A DNA stretch of 64,000 nt from Stratiolaelaps scimitus (Eukaryota > Arthropoda > Arachnida > Mesostigmata > Laelapidae). Positions 1 through 11,540 of the stretch are shown here, piece after piece. The translations under genes and the position numbers were made by a program. The DNA is taken from assembly GCA_019614645.1 (NCBI GenBank), contig JABWDB010000007.1:8693501-8757500 (forward strand), read 5' to 3'. Each line of letters opens with the position of its first letter. Position 1 is the first letter of the stretch. The notes below the pieces were generated by a model. It searched no databases, was not told the origin of the DNA, and saw only the letters and a list, made by a program, of their open reading frames with translations.

Positions 1-787
1 TAATTATTACCTCCGCCACCTTCTCCTCCTCTTCCGCCGCCGCCTCCTCCTCCTCCGTAATTATTACCCCCACCGCCTCCTCCTCCTCCTCGTCCTCCTC
101 TTCCGCCCCCACCCCCTCCTCCTTTTCCACCACCTCCACCGTTTCCTCCTCCACCACCGCCACCATAACTACCGCTATTTCCTCCTCCTCCACCACCTCC
201 ATAGTTTCCATTCCCACCGCCGCCTCCTCCTCCTCCTCCTCCGTTTCCATAATTCCCACCAGCATTTCCCCCTCCTCTTCCGCCCCCACCCCCTCCGTAA
301 TTATTACCCCCGCCGCCTCCGCCTCCTCCTCCCCCTCTCCCCCCTCCTTTTCCGCCCCCGCCCCCTCCTCCTTTTCCACCACTTCCTCCGTTTCCTCCGC
401 CACCGCCGCCACCATAACTACCACCATTTGCTCCTCCTCCTCCACCGCCTCCACCTTTGCCGCCGCCAGCACCACCATCACCGCCGTTGCCATGATCCTC
501 CTCATAGTCGTAATCGTCGCCGCCGCCGCCGCCTCCATAGTTGTTGTTGTTGTTGTCTATGGTGCCACCTTTTCTTCCTCCACTAGCACCGCCACCGCGA
601 CCGCCGCCGCCGTAGCCTCCTCCTCCTCCTCCGCCGTTGCCGCCGTCTCCCCCTCCTCGATTACCTCCTCGTTTTCCACCGCCGCCCCCGCCACCGCCGC
701 CCCCGCCGCCGTAGCCTCCTCCTCCTCCTCCTTCGTCGTTGTTGTAGTCATCGCCGACATCTCCGTGAGCTCCTTCCCCGTTGTTAT
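1..787 (-). CDS. Glycine-rich protein, internal or terminal exon, partial at window edge
   Basis: On the minus strand one frame is open without a stop from 787 to the left edge, about 262 codons. It is mostly Gly (all four GGN codons are used) broken by short motifs such as NNYGGGG, GGNGGSYGG, GGKGG and GGRGG. Near the N-terminal side is an acidic stretch (GDVGDDYNNDE), and near codon 100 a second one (DDYDYEEDHGNGG) preceded by TIDNNNNNYGG. Upstream on the minus strand the sequence CTCGTTGCAG at 797-788 is a good pyrimidine-rich 3' splice site, and the frame has a stop at 815-813, so an intron boundary fits. Varied synonymous codons and regular insertion of N, Y, K, R and E argue for a selected protein rather than a plain microsatellite. 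Glycine-rich proteins of arthropods include cuticle, silk, cement and RNA-binding types; which one this is cannot be told. The C-terminus lies outside the window. Confidence 0.55.
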
Positions 788-1365
788 CTGCAACGAGACA
801 AGTGTAGTGCAATCACTATTATTATAATGTGATAGAGATGACTTCATCTTGTCCCCGAAGATTTACGTAAAACGCATCCTGTAGAGCGTCGACTTCGATA
901 TTTCCTAGACTTTTTTCTCATTAATCAATCACGTTCGATTTTCAAACGTAGCAAGACACTAATGAGACTGATACGCAATAAGTAATTATTACCCCCACCG
1001 CATCCATACATATGTTGTATGTTGATTTTTAGGTAGCTGAACTTAACTACTCACTCCTCATGGCATTCTCCGATTGAACGATGAGAGGCATTGCGCCAAA
1101 TGACCTGGACATAAATTACGTTTGCTTTTAGAAACACAGTTTGAGATAGACTTCGGGAGCTTTCTTGGATGAAATCAGGGCTGAATTGAGTGCTAGGGTT
1201 CAAGAGGTCTAGCGTGGGATCGCTTTGTAGTTGAGATGAGGGATAGATAATTGTTGAAGGTAGAATTAATGGGTTCATGAGCGGAAGTTGACAAATGATC
1301 GAAAATTCATTGTTTTTTTTGCACGTAATAGTACCTGATTACCATAGCCATGGTTCTTATCGCCG
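788..1365 (-). other. Probable intron or upstream flank of the glycine-rich exon; weak candidate exon at 1278-1051
   Basis: No conserved domain is seen. A 75-codon ATG-initiated minus-strand ORF at 1278-1051 starts MNPLILPSTIIYPSSQLQ and is Ser/Pro/Gln-rich. It could be an upstream exon of the glycine-rich gene, but no donor with the needed phase (one base left over) is evident, so this link is only a guess. Confidence 0.2.
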
Positions 1366-2576
1366 TTAGACAATACTGTATATGTATATATACTTTTTGT
1401 CTTTTTTCGTATATATTATACTTTCAAGGACCAGTTTTTTGGTATTTTGAACTTGTACACCATTCAGCTTAGATACCAGACTATAATCTCGGAAAATTAC
1501 AGAGCACAGCCTCTCCAGACTTCCATGTTGTAGTTCCACTACAGCGGCTTTCAAAGAAATTCTCTAAAGAGGTTCCAGAAACAGCGGCATGCAGCGTGTT
1601 TCAATTACAAATGCGTCAACCGCTTGCATACACATTATATTTATATGAGATGCGTGCGCTTTAGAAGACGGCAAGAAGACGGGATCGAATTGAAATAATG
1701 CTTGCCTATGACCAGCCCAAGGGGACAGTGAGGAAGGTCAATCCAGCGCAGACTACAACAACTTCGTAAGGGAAGAATATAGCAACAGTGCAACGTTGAA
1801 AATTTTGGTCGCTGTGAGACAACAGCAGCGTTGGGTGAGAAAACGCTGCCCGCTCGAGATCCCTAGGAAGTGGCTTACCCTTACATAAATATGTAGCGAG
1901 CGAGCTCGTAAACGCATACATAAGCACACACGCACTCGTCTGTCTGGGCTCAACTTCACCGAGCAGGACACAATCGAGCACGGATAGTGCTTGTCGGAGA
2001 GCTTATTTATTGTTCCCGCTACAAACTGAGGCAGGCGCGACCAGCATCCCCAAAGCCGAGCCAAGGGAATTGCTAAAGGGAATTTTGAAATTTTAAAGGG
2101 AGCAATTAAGCATCTTTGCGGGTCAACTTCAACATACGCTATTTTATTGTAGAGAAGCAAAACTCTGTAGGTAAACAAACAGTTATTAATGAACGTTGTC
2201 CAGCCTCGGATTCGTAGAAAACTTAGCTGCCATACTTTCCACACAGCGTTGAGTCACTTAAATGAGTTCACTTATTTAGTTTTCTTATAGGATCAAATGG
2301 GATACATTTATACAAAAGCCCATGTATCACGGAGGTCCACCCAATATCCAAATTCTTCTCGAAGCTTAAGAAACAAACATACAATAATTAGAGAACTAGT
2401 TGGAGATAGGGTGTCAGGCCGAGGCCGTCATTGTCCCAAGGAAAGCGATGGCATTGCCTCTCTGCACAGCGAGAGAAAGGCATTGCAGAAGGAAAGATCC
2501 TACGCGCTTGTCTCCGGTGGCACGGATCAGCTTATAGTATGCGATGAGTTAATCACCGAATCAGGACCAATACGAG
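1366..2576. other. Intergenic or intronic; no supported gene
   Basis: Mixed-composition DNA. A minus-strand open frame of 163 codons (2244-1753) and a plus-strand frame of 142 codons (2297-2725) are open, but neither resembles a known family nor shows strong coding bias. The plus frame between about 2400 and 2620 (HCPKESDGIASLHSERKALQ and following) is the more protein-like of the two. Confidence 0.4.
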
Positions 2577-2618
2577 CCTTGGCTTTCAGTAGGCTGTTAC
2601 GCCTACTGAAAGCCAAGG
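2577..2618. repeat. Perfect 18-bp inverted repeat with 6-nt loop
   Basis: The arm at 2577-2594 (CCTTGGCTTTCAGTAGGC) is the exact reverse complement of 2601-2618, separated by TGTTAC. The arms are mixed-composition, not microsatellite. The loop is shorter than usual for a microRNA precursor, so a template-switch palindrome or a structured RNA element are the alternatives. Confidence 0.9.
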
Positions 2619-4533
2619 GGAAAAAATATACACATGATATATGGGGAAAAAATGCCGCTTGTGCGAGATATATAATACAATATTATGTGGTACTACGTCA
2701 GCAATGGTACTTTCTGCTCATCTAGCTCTCACTTCGTAATTTCAAACACTGTGAAATACTGTATCGGATCACTTAATGACCGAGACAGGTTACTCACTGA
2801 ATCCGGCGTGCGTGCATTCGATACAAATCCAGAGTGTAAAGATGATTCCGAACGCGACCAAGGTCGTGGACCTCATAATTATTAGTTTCTCTCCAGGACG
2901 CTGACTCTCTCTCACCCGTGTTTATGGCTAAAGTAAGAATCCGTTATCCAGAAATTTTCACTGCACAGTCGGTACGTTTGTATGACGCCACTAGGTACAC
3001 AGTTTTCGTTTCTTGCGTCAATCAATCGTTGCTACTGTCGGGGGTTACGCCTTTGTTCAGATGTCGTCCAAGCTCACAAGGCTCGCCCGTTACTTTGGCG
3101 CAGTATTCCAGCACACGAGGTTACAGTTGTACCATATGCACATGCTCGCAAGAAACAAACGCACTTCTTTTAGCAATCACTTCATTATGCTCTTGCTTAT
3201 CGCTTTGGGCTTACACCAATCATTTACCAGTATACACGACACCGTCAACCTGTTCTCTGTGTATGTAACAATTCGGTATCGGCCGGTTTGTGACGGCCCG
3301 CGCCAGCACCTGTTGTCGCCATCTTGATGTCATCAGACGGACTTTTATAGCGTGTCCCAATCGTGGGCTAGGAGTCCCGTTAGGGCGAGGGTGCATCGGG
3401 GCCAGCCAGCCACGGGCTGGATTTATCATAGATGATTCTTACTGTGTTGACAATTCCTTCCACAGGAGCCCCACGGCAAGGAAGGGAGAGCAAGAGCGAG
3501 CGAGATATTCGATCTAAACCGTCGCATCATTACGCAGCTGATATTCTGACACGTTTCGATGCGTGTCACATTGTGCGCAGGGCGCCGGTGCTGGCCATGA
3601 ATATCGGCCGTCCAAAATCATTACGGTATACGCTGTTTTAGCCTTGGTCATGTGACTTATTGTGACTACAGTCTGAAGAGATAGAATAAGGGACGGGCGA
3701 TTTGCGGCTAAAAGGGCAGTTCGTTTCCTGCTATTGACTCTCGTTGTCTTTTTCTTTTCGTTTGATGGTGGCCCCGTACGGCTTGCTTGACTTGACCGAA
3801 AGCATTTGACGTCGATTACCCACACTGCATTTCAGACCTTGTGTCTGGATTGGGACCAGCGTCTCACCGAAGCCGACCCCGACCCTGCGTGACCGCAGAT
3901 GGAGGCAGATCAGGCGGATCGAGTGACCGCCACCCAGTTGGAGTCACCAAGTCATGAAAGGAATTCAGCTTGGCCTTCGGAAGTCAAGCGAAAAGAAATC
4001 AAGGAGGCAATTCGGGTCCGCTTCTCTGGACTTTTGATATATTGCCGATGATCACTTAGCGTTTCTGTGCGCCACACTCGTTGCAAGGACTCGTAGACGG
4101 TTTTGGACACGGTTCGAAACTGTGTGCTCGTCATCACTGAATCGCTTACGGCATCTATATGGACAAATGAGCCTGAGAAGTGTGTACGTATACCCACACA
4201 CATATGCGAGTGCACGTATGTCTGTTTAAAATTGTTAAACCCGCTCACGTATAAAATATGCTCCGATCAGCTTCGCAGCTACGAATCCCTGAACAAAAAG
4301 CCGTTCCGTAGAACTGAACACAAGTGCAAAGTCATGTATTACAACTTGCCTGCCAACGGGCCGCGGCTACAGAAATACGGCCCCTCGGTTACGTACTGAA
4401 CCAGATGCTTTCTGCTGTAAACGACGATTACTGCTCGGTTACTTCTTGCGATGTTACTTTTTCCAGTCCTTACACTCTCGCCGGTTCCCGGTGTGCCTAA
4501 TTCGATACATGGCCTAATGTATGTAGTACTATG
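2619..4533. other. Non-coding stretch, no recognised gene
   Basis: Several overlapping short frames (about 60-115 codons) are open on both strands, none with a recognisable domain or consistent codon bias. GC content rises around 3290-3480 without a clear exon. Confidence 0.4.
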
Positions 4534-4568
<35 letters not shown>

Positions 4569-4569
4569 G
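4534..4569. repeat. Compound microsatellite (TA)n(GA)n
   Basis: Alternating TA repeats run directly into about nine GA units. The tract sits just ahead of a GC-rich island. Confidence 0.95.
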
Positions 4570-4589
4570 GGCGAGAGAGAAACACACAC

Positions 4590-6220
4590 ATGCGCACGCA
4601 CGCATCGAGACTGATGATCGTGATGGGAGCCGTACTCCATCTCTCGGCCACAGAAACCCGCAGACGCTGCTACCGATGCCCATGTCGGCCCAGCCATTAC
4701 TACGAGATGGCTAGACCAGGCATCTCGCAAACCTCCCGTACATACTCCGTTATAGAGAGAGTAGACATACTCAGTTACTCCCCCTACCGACTACTTTCCC
4801 TATCGGCCTCCTTCAACAGTGACTGCAGCACCAGCGGCGGCGGCGGCAACTGCAGCACCAGCAGTAATAGCAGAAGTATTTCCCTCCCTACCCGGGCGGG
4901 GGACTGTCGGCAGAACTCTTTTGTTATTTGTTAGCAATTTGTACTAGCTAGCGTCAGGAGCATACGGAGAAAGCCGGCAGGCAACCGGAGATCGCTGCGT
5001 GGACGGCCATCGAGTTTCTCTCCCTCGCGCGCGCTCTTTGCGCCTCTCAGTCTGCCTTTCTATCTCCCTGCCTTGCTCTGGAAGAGCGAGCTGGCTGAAG
5101 GACCACGAATAGATGCCGGGAGTGGCAGCGACTGCCAGCCGACAACGGGAACTCCGCTGCCCTAGCCTGAGAAAGCCTGCAGCGTCAGTGCGTCCGGCCA
5201 AGCGAATATATTAGCGTCTCCTAGACCAGCAGTAGGTAGCAGTGAGAGCGGGGAAGCAAGGAGACTGAGAAGCCTCAACGGAAACACTTGAGCGGTTTGG
5301 GGTTCCTGCAGGCCAGCAAGAAAAGGGACGTGAGGGTCCCTCCGTACGGAAGACTCCCGCCAGGGACCGAAGTGCAATCGAGAACGGGGATGAAGACTGG
5401 ACCTCAGCAGCAGCAGCAGCAGCAAGCAGAGCCAGAGAAACAAGCAGCAAGCAGGCAGGCGGCTCCATTGATGAAACCAGTAGGACTATGTAGCAAAAGA
5501 GCTAACAAACATTACGGGGAATGGGAGCGAACCGGGGGGGAGGCGGGTGTTCGTCACTGGGGTACGCTGTGCTCGAGAGAAAAAGAGAGAGCTGTTTGGC
5601 TGTTTCGTCGGTTGCTTGCTTGCTGGCGCGGTAGTGATCCATGCTGCTGCTGCTGCTGCTACCACCAACGCTGCTCCAGTCGCCTCTGCTCCCTTCAAAT
5701 GGTTCGGCAGCAACCGAGCGATCAGGACGACGACGACCGTCCCGGCGTTGTACTTGCAAGAAAACAAGCTTGTTGGCTGGCTGTCGACTAGTGAGCCATG
5801 CCAACTCCCCGAACCTAGACTTGTATAAGCGGCGTGGGCTTGTTGTCGAGAGGCAGTCGACAGTCGAGTTAGGGAAACGCGTGATTGGGGATGGAGGGAC
5901 AGACGTTGGCATTAAGGGGATGTGGTGGAAAACTAGCCTTACGCTGCCGCGCCTTTGTGAAACGCTTTGTCACCCAAGGCTCCAGTTAGTAAGAAGAAAA
6001 GTTGGCCGGCTAGCAAGACAGACCGACAGACGGTTAGTCATTGCAGATGTGCGCCTCTTCTTGTCGACCTCTTGGAAGTCAGCGGGCGAAGGCCAGCGGT
6101 TGCCGAATTGCCGCGCGAACAAGCGCTTGAACAGCGAACAGCAGTCCTGTTGTTTAACATCAACACCCAGTTGAGTGACGTGATGACCGGAGTGAATAGC
6201 GTCAACTGTAGTTATTCCTA
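4590..6220. promoter_or_regulatory. GC/CpG-rich island 1, possible promoter or 5' leader region
   Basis: This region is clearly richer in G, C and CpG than its flanks and is open in several frames at once, as expected of GC-rich DNA. It contains (CAG)n near 5406-5424 and (CTG)n near 5643-5660. Frames such as 5288-5791 plus (167 codons, poly-Gln) and 5641-6174 plus (177 codons) overlap open frames on the other strand, so none can be preferred. The island, flanking GA tract and lack of a conserved domain fit a promoter or untranslated leader better than a coding exon. Function is inferred from composition only. Confidence 0.4.
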
Positions 6221-6685
6221 GAAAGGCAGTGAGAAAAAGAACAAATAAGAAGGCTATAGGGCTGTGTGATGACAGTTTGGTCAAGTCACCCTCGTTGAAT
6301 TCGCTCTCCAGAGTAAATTAACAAGAGTACACATACAGCAGGATGCTGCTGGTGTCAAGAAGTTAAAGCTCAGGGGCATGTTGTCAGCGTTGGCAGGGGA
6401 GTCGGCAGGGAGACTGATGAATTTTTCACTGTACAGAGAGTCAGAGATGAGCCAAATACTGCGGGACGCTGAATGCGTTTCGATACACGTTATCATTACT
6501 GTGTTTCTCTGCAATGCTCGGCTATTTATCAAAGGCATAATCCTGCTGCATTGATTTCGTCTGCTATTGTCCGGACTATCACTCTATTATCCGGACCTGA
6601 CTTGAACTGATTAGTTTTATGAATGCAATAGCTCGGGTAGAAATTGACCACGAGATCAATTAATTATGTGTAGTTCTTTGTGTCT

Positions 6686-6688
<3 letters not shown>
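6221..6688. other. Non-coding stretch, nothing recognised
   Basis: A minus-strand frame at 6538-6281 (85 codons) is open, without a recognisable motif. Confidence 0.45.
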
Positions 6689-6724
<36 letters not shown>

Positions 6725-6731
6725 ATATATA
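6689..6731. repeat. (AT)n microsatellite
   Basis: About 43 bp of alternating A and T with one TTT interruption near its centre. Confidence 0.95.
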
Positions 6732-6999
6732 CTACTTCTTCTATCCAACGACCTTATTTAGAGCATATCCGATTTTCTTTCTTCATTTACACGTCGATGC
6801 AGCAAATAGCTTTAAACTCGTTTCATTTCCATCACAGACTGAAACGATTAGTTTCCGTCCAATAATATGACGTAAAATCAAATTCATCCAGCATCACATT
6901 CGCAGTTGTAATACTTCCGCTATCAGCCACATATTATTCACCAGGATCCGGAACTGGGCTGACTATAGGAGCTTGAAGCAAAGAGTCCCCTTAGGGCAA

Positions 7000-8190
7000 G
7001 TCAAAAAGGAAGCGGGCAAATGGTTGGCGGTCGACGCCGGTCGAGTATTTCCCCGCTCGACCCCGATCGTCGGGGCCGTCTCGCTGCTCCGCGAGTACCT
7101 TTGGCGTACCTCACATACTCCTCGCCTCCCTCATCCCCTCCCCGCGACCCTATGCCGTGATAATATATGTCGGCTCCGAACGGACGGAGCACCCTGTTGC
7201 AATGATGAATTTGCTTCCGGTAGAGTGAAATGGCCGAAAGACGAGAACGGAGAGAACGCGATGAAGAAGCTGCAGGAGGCAGTAGCGGAAGGGGTTCGCG
7301 GAAAAAAACACCGGGACCTGGACTCGGCCAGACGAGAAAGGCAGGAGAGGACGAATGAAGGAAAGAAGGAATCCAAGGAATCGAACGGCGAACCGGAGCG
7401 GAGCAGAGGAAAAATAGTGGAAACCCGGTGCCCCGAAATGGACGCGGGAGAGAATTCGATCAACCTCTTCTTGATCGACCCCTGAGGATCGCCCCAGCCG
7501 CGTTTCCCGTAGAGAGAGAAAATGGCAAAGGCGTGTATGGCGGGCAACTCGGGCAAATGCGGACGTGATGGGAGGTCAGCCAGGGAAGCACGAGGCTGGG
7601 GCCGCGCCAGAGTCGACGTCGGGGCTGCAGTGGGGGCCGATGGAGTCCAGAAGTGTATCCGTATTCTGTGGGAGCGAATCGGGCGGGAGGACGAACAGAG
7701 AGTGGCGGTGACTGAAGTGGAGGAGCTCACGAAGAAAAAGAAGAGCTTCAGGTCTTTAGAACGAAGACTTCTTGAGAGGTAGAGGAGTTAGTGGTGAGTA
7801 GTCGGTCGGCTGCGGGGTAGACGGCGGCGTCGGCAGCCGCAGCATTGGCGGCGACGGAAACCCAACGACGGGCCTAGTCGTTGGCTCTGATGTCGCGGGA
7901 TGCCTTGCCTGGCCCTACTGCCGACCGCCAGGTCAGCCAGCCAGTCAGTCGGTCGGTCGACCTAGCTGGAAAGGAAAACTCTCTTCGATCAGCTGAATCG
8001 AGAGGACAGCCGACCCCAGCCTCGCCTGTCGAAAGGGGATCCAAGGAAACCAAACGACCCACCAGGAGGCTGTTTGCTCGACATGCGTTATGTGGGGGGG
8101 TTGCTGCGTTGAGAAAATTCCCTCCTCTCGGCCATCTAGTGAGCATTCCCCCTACCACCGGCAGACGTGTAAAGTCCGACAGGAAGACAG
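7000..8190. promoter_or_regulatory. GC/CpG-rich island 2
   Basis: GC-rich DNA with many CpG and purine-rich runs. The longest open frames are 6973-7485 plus (170 codons, Lys/Arg/Glu-rich) and 7730-7131 minus (199 codons, Ser/Pro-rich). They overlap each other on opposite strands, so at most one could be real and neither looks conserved. Around 7929-7961 short CAGC/CAGT/CGGT tetranucleotide steps form imperfect tandem repeats. Best read as a promoter-like island or leader exon. Confidence 0.35.
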
Positions 8191-8984
8191 GTCCTCTTCT
8201 TTATTCGTTATATATAATGGGTCCATCTGTTCTTGGAAGAAATTTTCTGCTAGACATATGGATGTATCTGCAAGTGTCAGCGATTGGTGGAAATTAGTTG
8301 TCTCGATTCACTGTGTCTGCTACATAGGATGGCTAGGTAAGAAAAATTGGCTAGCCGGTTACATTTAACGGAAACCTCTACACATGCTCTATATGTATGG
8401 ATCATAAATATTGTCCAACCGTGGACATGGCACTTATCGGCAGGCAACGCCTGCAAAAAAAATAGATTTAATTGTTTGAATATTATGCATTACGTTTGAT
8501 TACACAACTTCAAGTGGGTACAAAAGCTGCGCAGCCCGCCGCGTGACGTGTCTGTTGCTGAACCTGACGCGGCAGGTCCAGATCTTCCTGTCGCGTCCTT
8601 CCGTCGCCTCGATCAAACTTAATATATTGTATAATATTAAGTGATTCGAGCAAAACCGCCGGATTTGTTTTTTTTTTAATTTTAATCGTTTTTAGTTAAC
8701 GGCTATGCCATCGGCCTTCCTTGTATCCACGACGTCTCAAGCTGACACACTGTCCCCAACTGCGTCACTGATTATTTTTGAACCACACAATAATCTGAAA
8801 TAAAATAGGGGATGCGTTAAACTCCATAAACACGTTATTTGTACACATTAATGAATACATTTTTTATGTATTATTATACAAAAAAAAAAATAAAAAAAAT
8901 CTAGAATGTTGGAAATCTAGAACGCTTTACCATCTATACGGTTGCTCTTGCATAAGCTTCATATGGGCTCCGTGCAAGAGGTGA
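8191..8984. other. AT-rich intergenic DNA with a short LINE-like repeat and small palindromes
   Basis: No gene is seen. Bases 8737-8776 resemble 62895-62934, which lies inside a non-LTR retrotransposon fragment, so a degenerate LINE piece in minus orientation is likely here. Arms CTCTTGCA and TGCAAGAG occur near 8945-8980, followed by the palindrome GTGATATATTATATCAC. Confidence 0.45.
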
Positions 8985-9840
8985 TATATTATATCACTGA
9001 GAACCGCTCGAACTCACCCGGATTTTGGGGTTTGGTATCCCTCAGTCTCCACTTAAATTGGACCAAACCACCATATGCAGGTTGACAACACGAGTTGATT
9101 CCCTTCACGGCCAAAAACTCCTCGTCAACAGCAGCTTTGTGGGGATGAGCGTTGTCGTGGAGAAGCCACACACGCGTGCACTTGTTTGCGGTTTAGCTTT
9201 TTCGTGCACTTGTTAGCCACGTATCAAGATTCTCTGCCAAACGTTTTAATACACCTTTCCCGTGACAGAGGTTCTCTGAGATAGGAACCTATTGATGACG
9301 ATCTCGTCGAAGTTCAGTGCCATAATCAGCACTCTTTTCGCATCGCGAATTTCACACGCCGTCCGGTTCAGCTGTTTCATCTGAGTACAAATATTGGTTC
9401 CTGTTAGGGTTCAAGTGCAATTAGGACGAAGTCTCATCAATTGTGAGAATACGTCACAGGGTTACCTCCGTCGTACAATAATAGTGGAAGTTCTGCCTGC
9501 ATTGATGTGATTACATCGGCAATTTGTTGTATTTTCCTAAGGTCGATAATAACTTTTCCATACTATTTTGCGGTCCATCCAAGTAGTCGAATGGCACCAA
9601 TTAACGAAGAAAAACTAACTTTCACCTCAGTGCAGAAATTATCGGGTTTGTTTGGTTCAACTGAAAAGCCCCGGGGCGTCTGCTGAACGTGAGGTGTTCC
9701 AGCCCGAGGCACGAGCACAGAAGGTGCTTGTTGTGATGAAACTTCAATGCCATGAACGAGGTGACGCCACTGCCTCTTAGAAGTCTGCTGTATACGGTTA
9801 CGAGTTGCCACTCGTCGAGAGGGCAAGTTTCGTATCATGT
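8985..9840 (-). pseudogene. Degenerate mariner-family transposase
   Basis: Read on the minus strand across several frameshifts and stops, the layout follows mariner (IS630/Tc1/mariner) transposases. A DET triplet at 9438-9430 matches the first catalytic Asp. A stretch near 9330-9250 reads RFLSQRTSVTGKVY, then WLLHDNAHPHKAA (about 9173-9133) carries the second catalytic Asp at 9156-9154. The two Asp codons are about 94 residues apart, as expected for D,D34D mariners. The third catalytic Asp (the SPDL..CD block) is missing: after CQPAY the match is lost. Sequence from about 9563 to 9838 is open but does not clearly match the N-terminal helix-turn-helix, so the 5' limit is uncertain. This is a dead copy. 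Confidence 0.75.
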
Positions 9841-10029
9841 GTTTCGTTATGCCTTGGGATCTTCATCAAAGAAACGGTGAATATGCTTTTCGCGTTCCCT
9901 CGATTTCACGATTTCTACCAATGCTTGTCACCAATCGTGTCCTGGCACAGTGGCCTTAACGCCATATCTTGCCTTGTATGGCAACTAATGCCGACACGGA
10001 TTTCGGCCCAGTTGCAGTGAATAATTGAA
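9841..10029. other. Spacer between mariner relic and LINE relic
   Basis: Short unclassified sequence. It may contain decayed ends of either neighbour. Confidence 0.4.
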
Positions 10030-11540
10030 AAGAGAAGCTCTTTAAGAGGAACTTTTTTGTAAAATCGCATATCTGGCTATTTGTGTAAGTCCGTAAAAGG
10101 AGGTACGTCAAGAGTCGAGCGATCGATGCCACATCTAAGCGAGACGCGTGTTGAGAACTTTGATTAGATTCGCTCCATAGCGTCTAAATGTTTTTTAAGG
10201 TATGGTCACCAGACTTCACAGCAGTATGTAAATTTGGGAAAAAACTAAGCTCTTATAGAGCTGCATATAAAATTCCGGCCTTTTCACAACAAAACTGCGA
10301 AAAAGTGTATTACAAACTAACGTTGCGAACTGAATGACTTATCTAATATGCAGGCTAAAACCTAAGTCCGGTGAGACCATAACGCCCAGGTCCTTCATAC
10401 ACTTCACAATCGGTATGGGCTGGTCGTTAAGAGTATATAGGTGACGGTCTGATAGACATAATGTCGCACACTTAGGAACGGATATTATTATCTAATTATT
10501 AAAGCACCACCTCGAGATCTCATCAGTGGCTTTCTGTAGATGACGTCATTCGGATGCGGTTTTCGACAGGCCATAAAAAGATCATTCGGGTAAAGTTTAT
10601 GGGTTGTAGATTGCAGTATAGTATTTTTTTTATGTCTAAGTTATAAATACAAAATAAGATTTGTCCCAAACAGCTACCTTGAGGCACTCAAAGAGGCAAG
10701 CATAATAACTACTGATACCGTTTTTTTCCACGTACGCGTAATGAGCGGTTACATAGGTAGTCAGATATTCAACAACGGGAGCGTGAGCCAATTCCCAGTT
10801 TCTTGATTTTTGCTAAAAGTGAGGGGTAATTTACTCTATGAAACGTCCTAGAAAAATCGGAAGTCGAATATTTGTTTGTTGTTTATGTGAGTGGTCCAAT
10901 CTTGAACCATATCAACCAGATGAGTGGCGATGGATTTCCCTTTGTAAAACCATGTTGTGACTCATCAAATGACCCCTAAGTTGTTAAAAAACTAAACACA
11001 TGATCTACAAGCAATTTCTCAAATATAATACAAGCTATAGAGGACTGGGCCACTGGTCGATAGTTAGATCCCTTCTTGTGGACAGGGGTTACCCCAGTTA
11101 TTTTAAAATACTCTGCTACAATGCCGTACGTAATAAGATATAAGGGTTCGGATATGATTACCCCAACTTTTTTGTAAAAAAAGAGGGGGAATTGAATCAG
11201 GAATAATGTTAATGAAATCAGTAAATGTAGATCAAAGGTAAATCGTAAATGTTAAAAATAAATCTTTGTAAATGTTAACCTTGGCTTTATCATCTGTTAC
11301 AATCGTACCATCCCCTATAAGACCACCTATCTCCTATTTTCCTTTCAAACGCTTACCTGTGTACCGAAAAAATGAATTGAGATCCTTAAAGTCAAGATTT
11401 GATTCCTCAAGGAGGCGAAGCCTGGTGCTCGCTTTTGGTAACTTGGTTCCATTTCTAGGATTTGCATCACTTTTCATCAGAGTCTCTAGTTTATTTAAGC
11501 CGATTGCTTATTTGAAGCTGATTATTTACATCAATTAAAT
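10030..11540 (-). pseudogene. Decayed CR1/Jockey-like non-LTR retrotransposon, reverse transcriptase
   Basis: Conceptual minus-strand translation, crossing frameshifts and stops, follows a LINE reverse transcriptase in order. The linker reads NSFFRYTGKRLK then IGGLIGDGTIVTDDKAKV (about 11390-11270), followed by VTPVHKKGSNYRPVAQSS...FEKLL (about 11100-11000). ESQHGFTKGNPS lies near 10960-10925 and DFSRTFHRVN near 10870-10840. The catalytic box reads KLYPND at about 10598-10581. After it come LYTLNDQPIPIVKCMKDLGV (about 10440-10380), LYKSLVFSQIY (10265-10230) and a thumb-like segment ending LDVPPF near 10095. The order, spacing and NYRP, HGF and KDLGV motifs are typical of CR1/L2/Jockey elements. 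The usual YADD catalytic motif has become YPND, so the copy cannot be active. An endonuclease domain was not seen. Confidence 0.85.

Noticed and set aside
492..847. Plus-strand Ser/Ala/Val-rich frame (492-827) and minus-strand Glu/Ala-rich frame (847-557)
   Set aside because: Both are other-phase readings of the glycine-rich sequence; the Gly frame is open further and has motif structure and a splice site.
2577..2618. microRNA precursor
   Set aside because: The 18-bp stem and 6-nt loop are shorter than typical animal precursors, and flanking bases do not extend the pairing.
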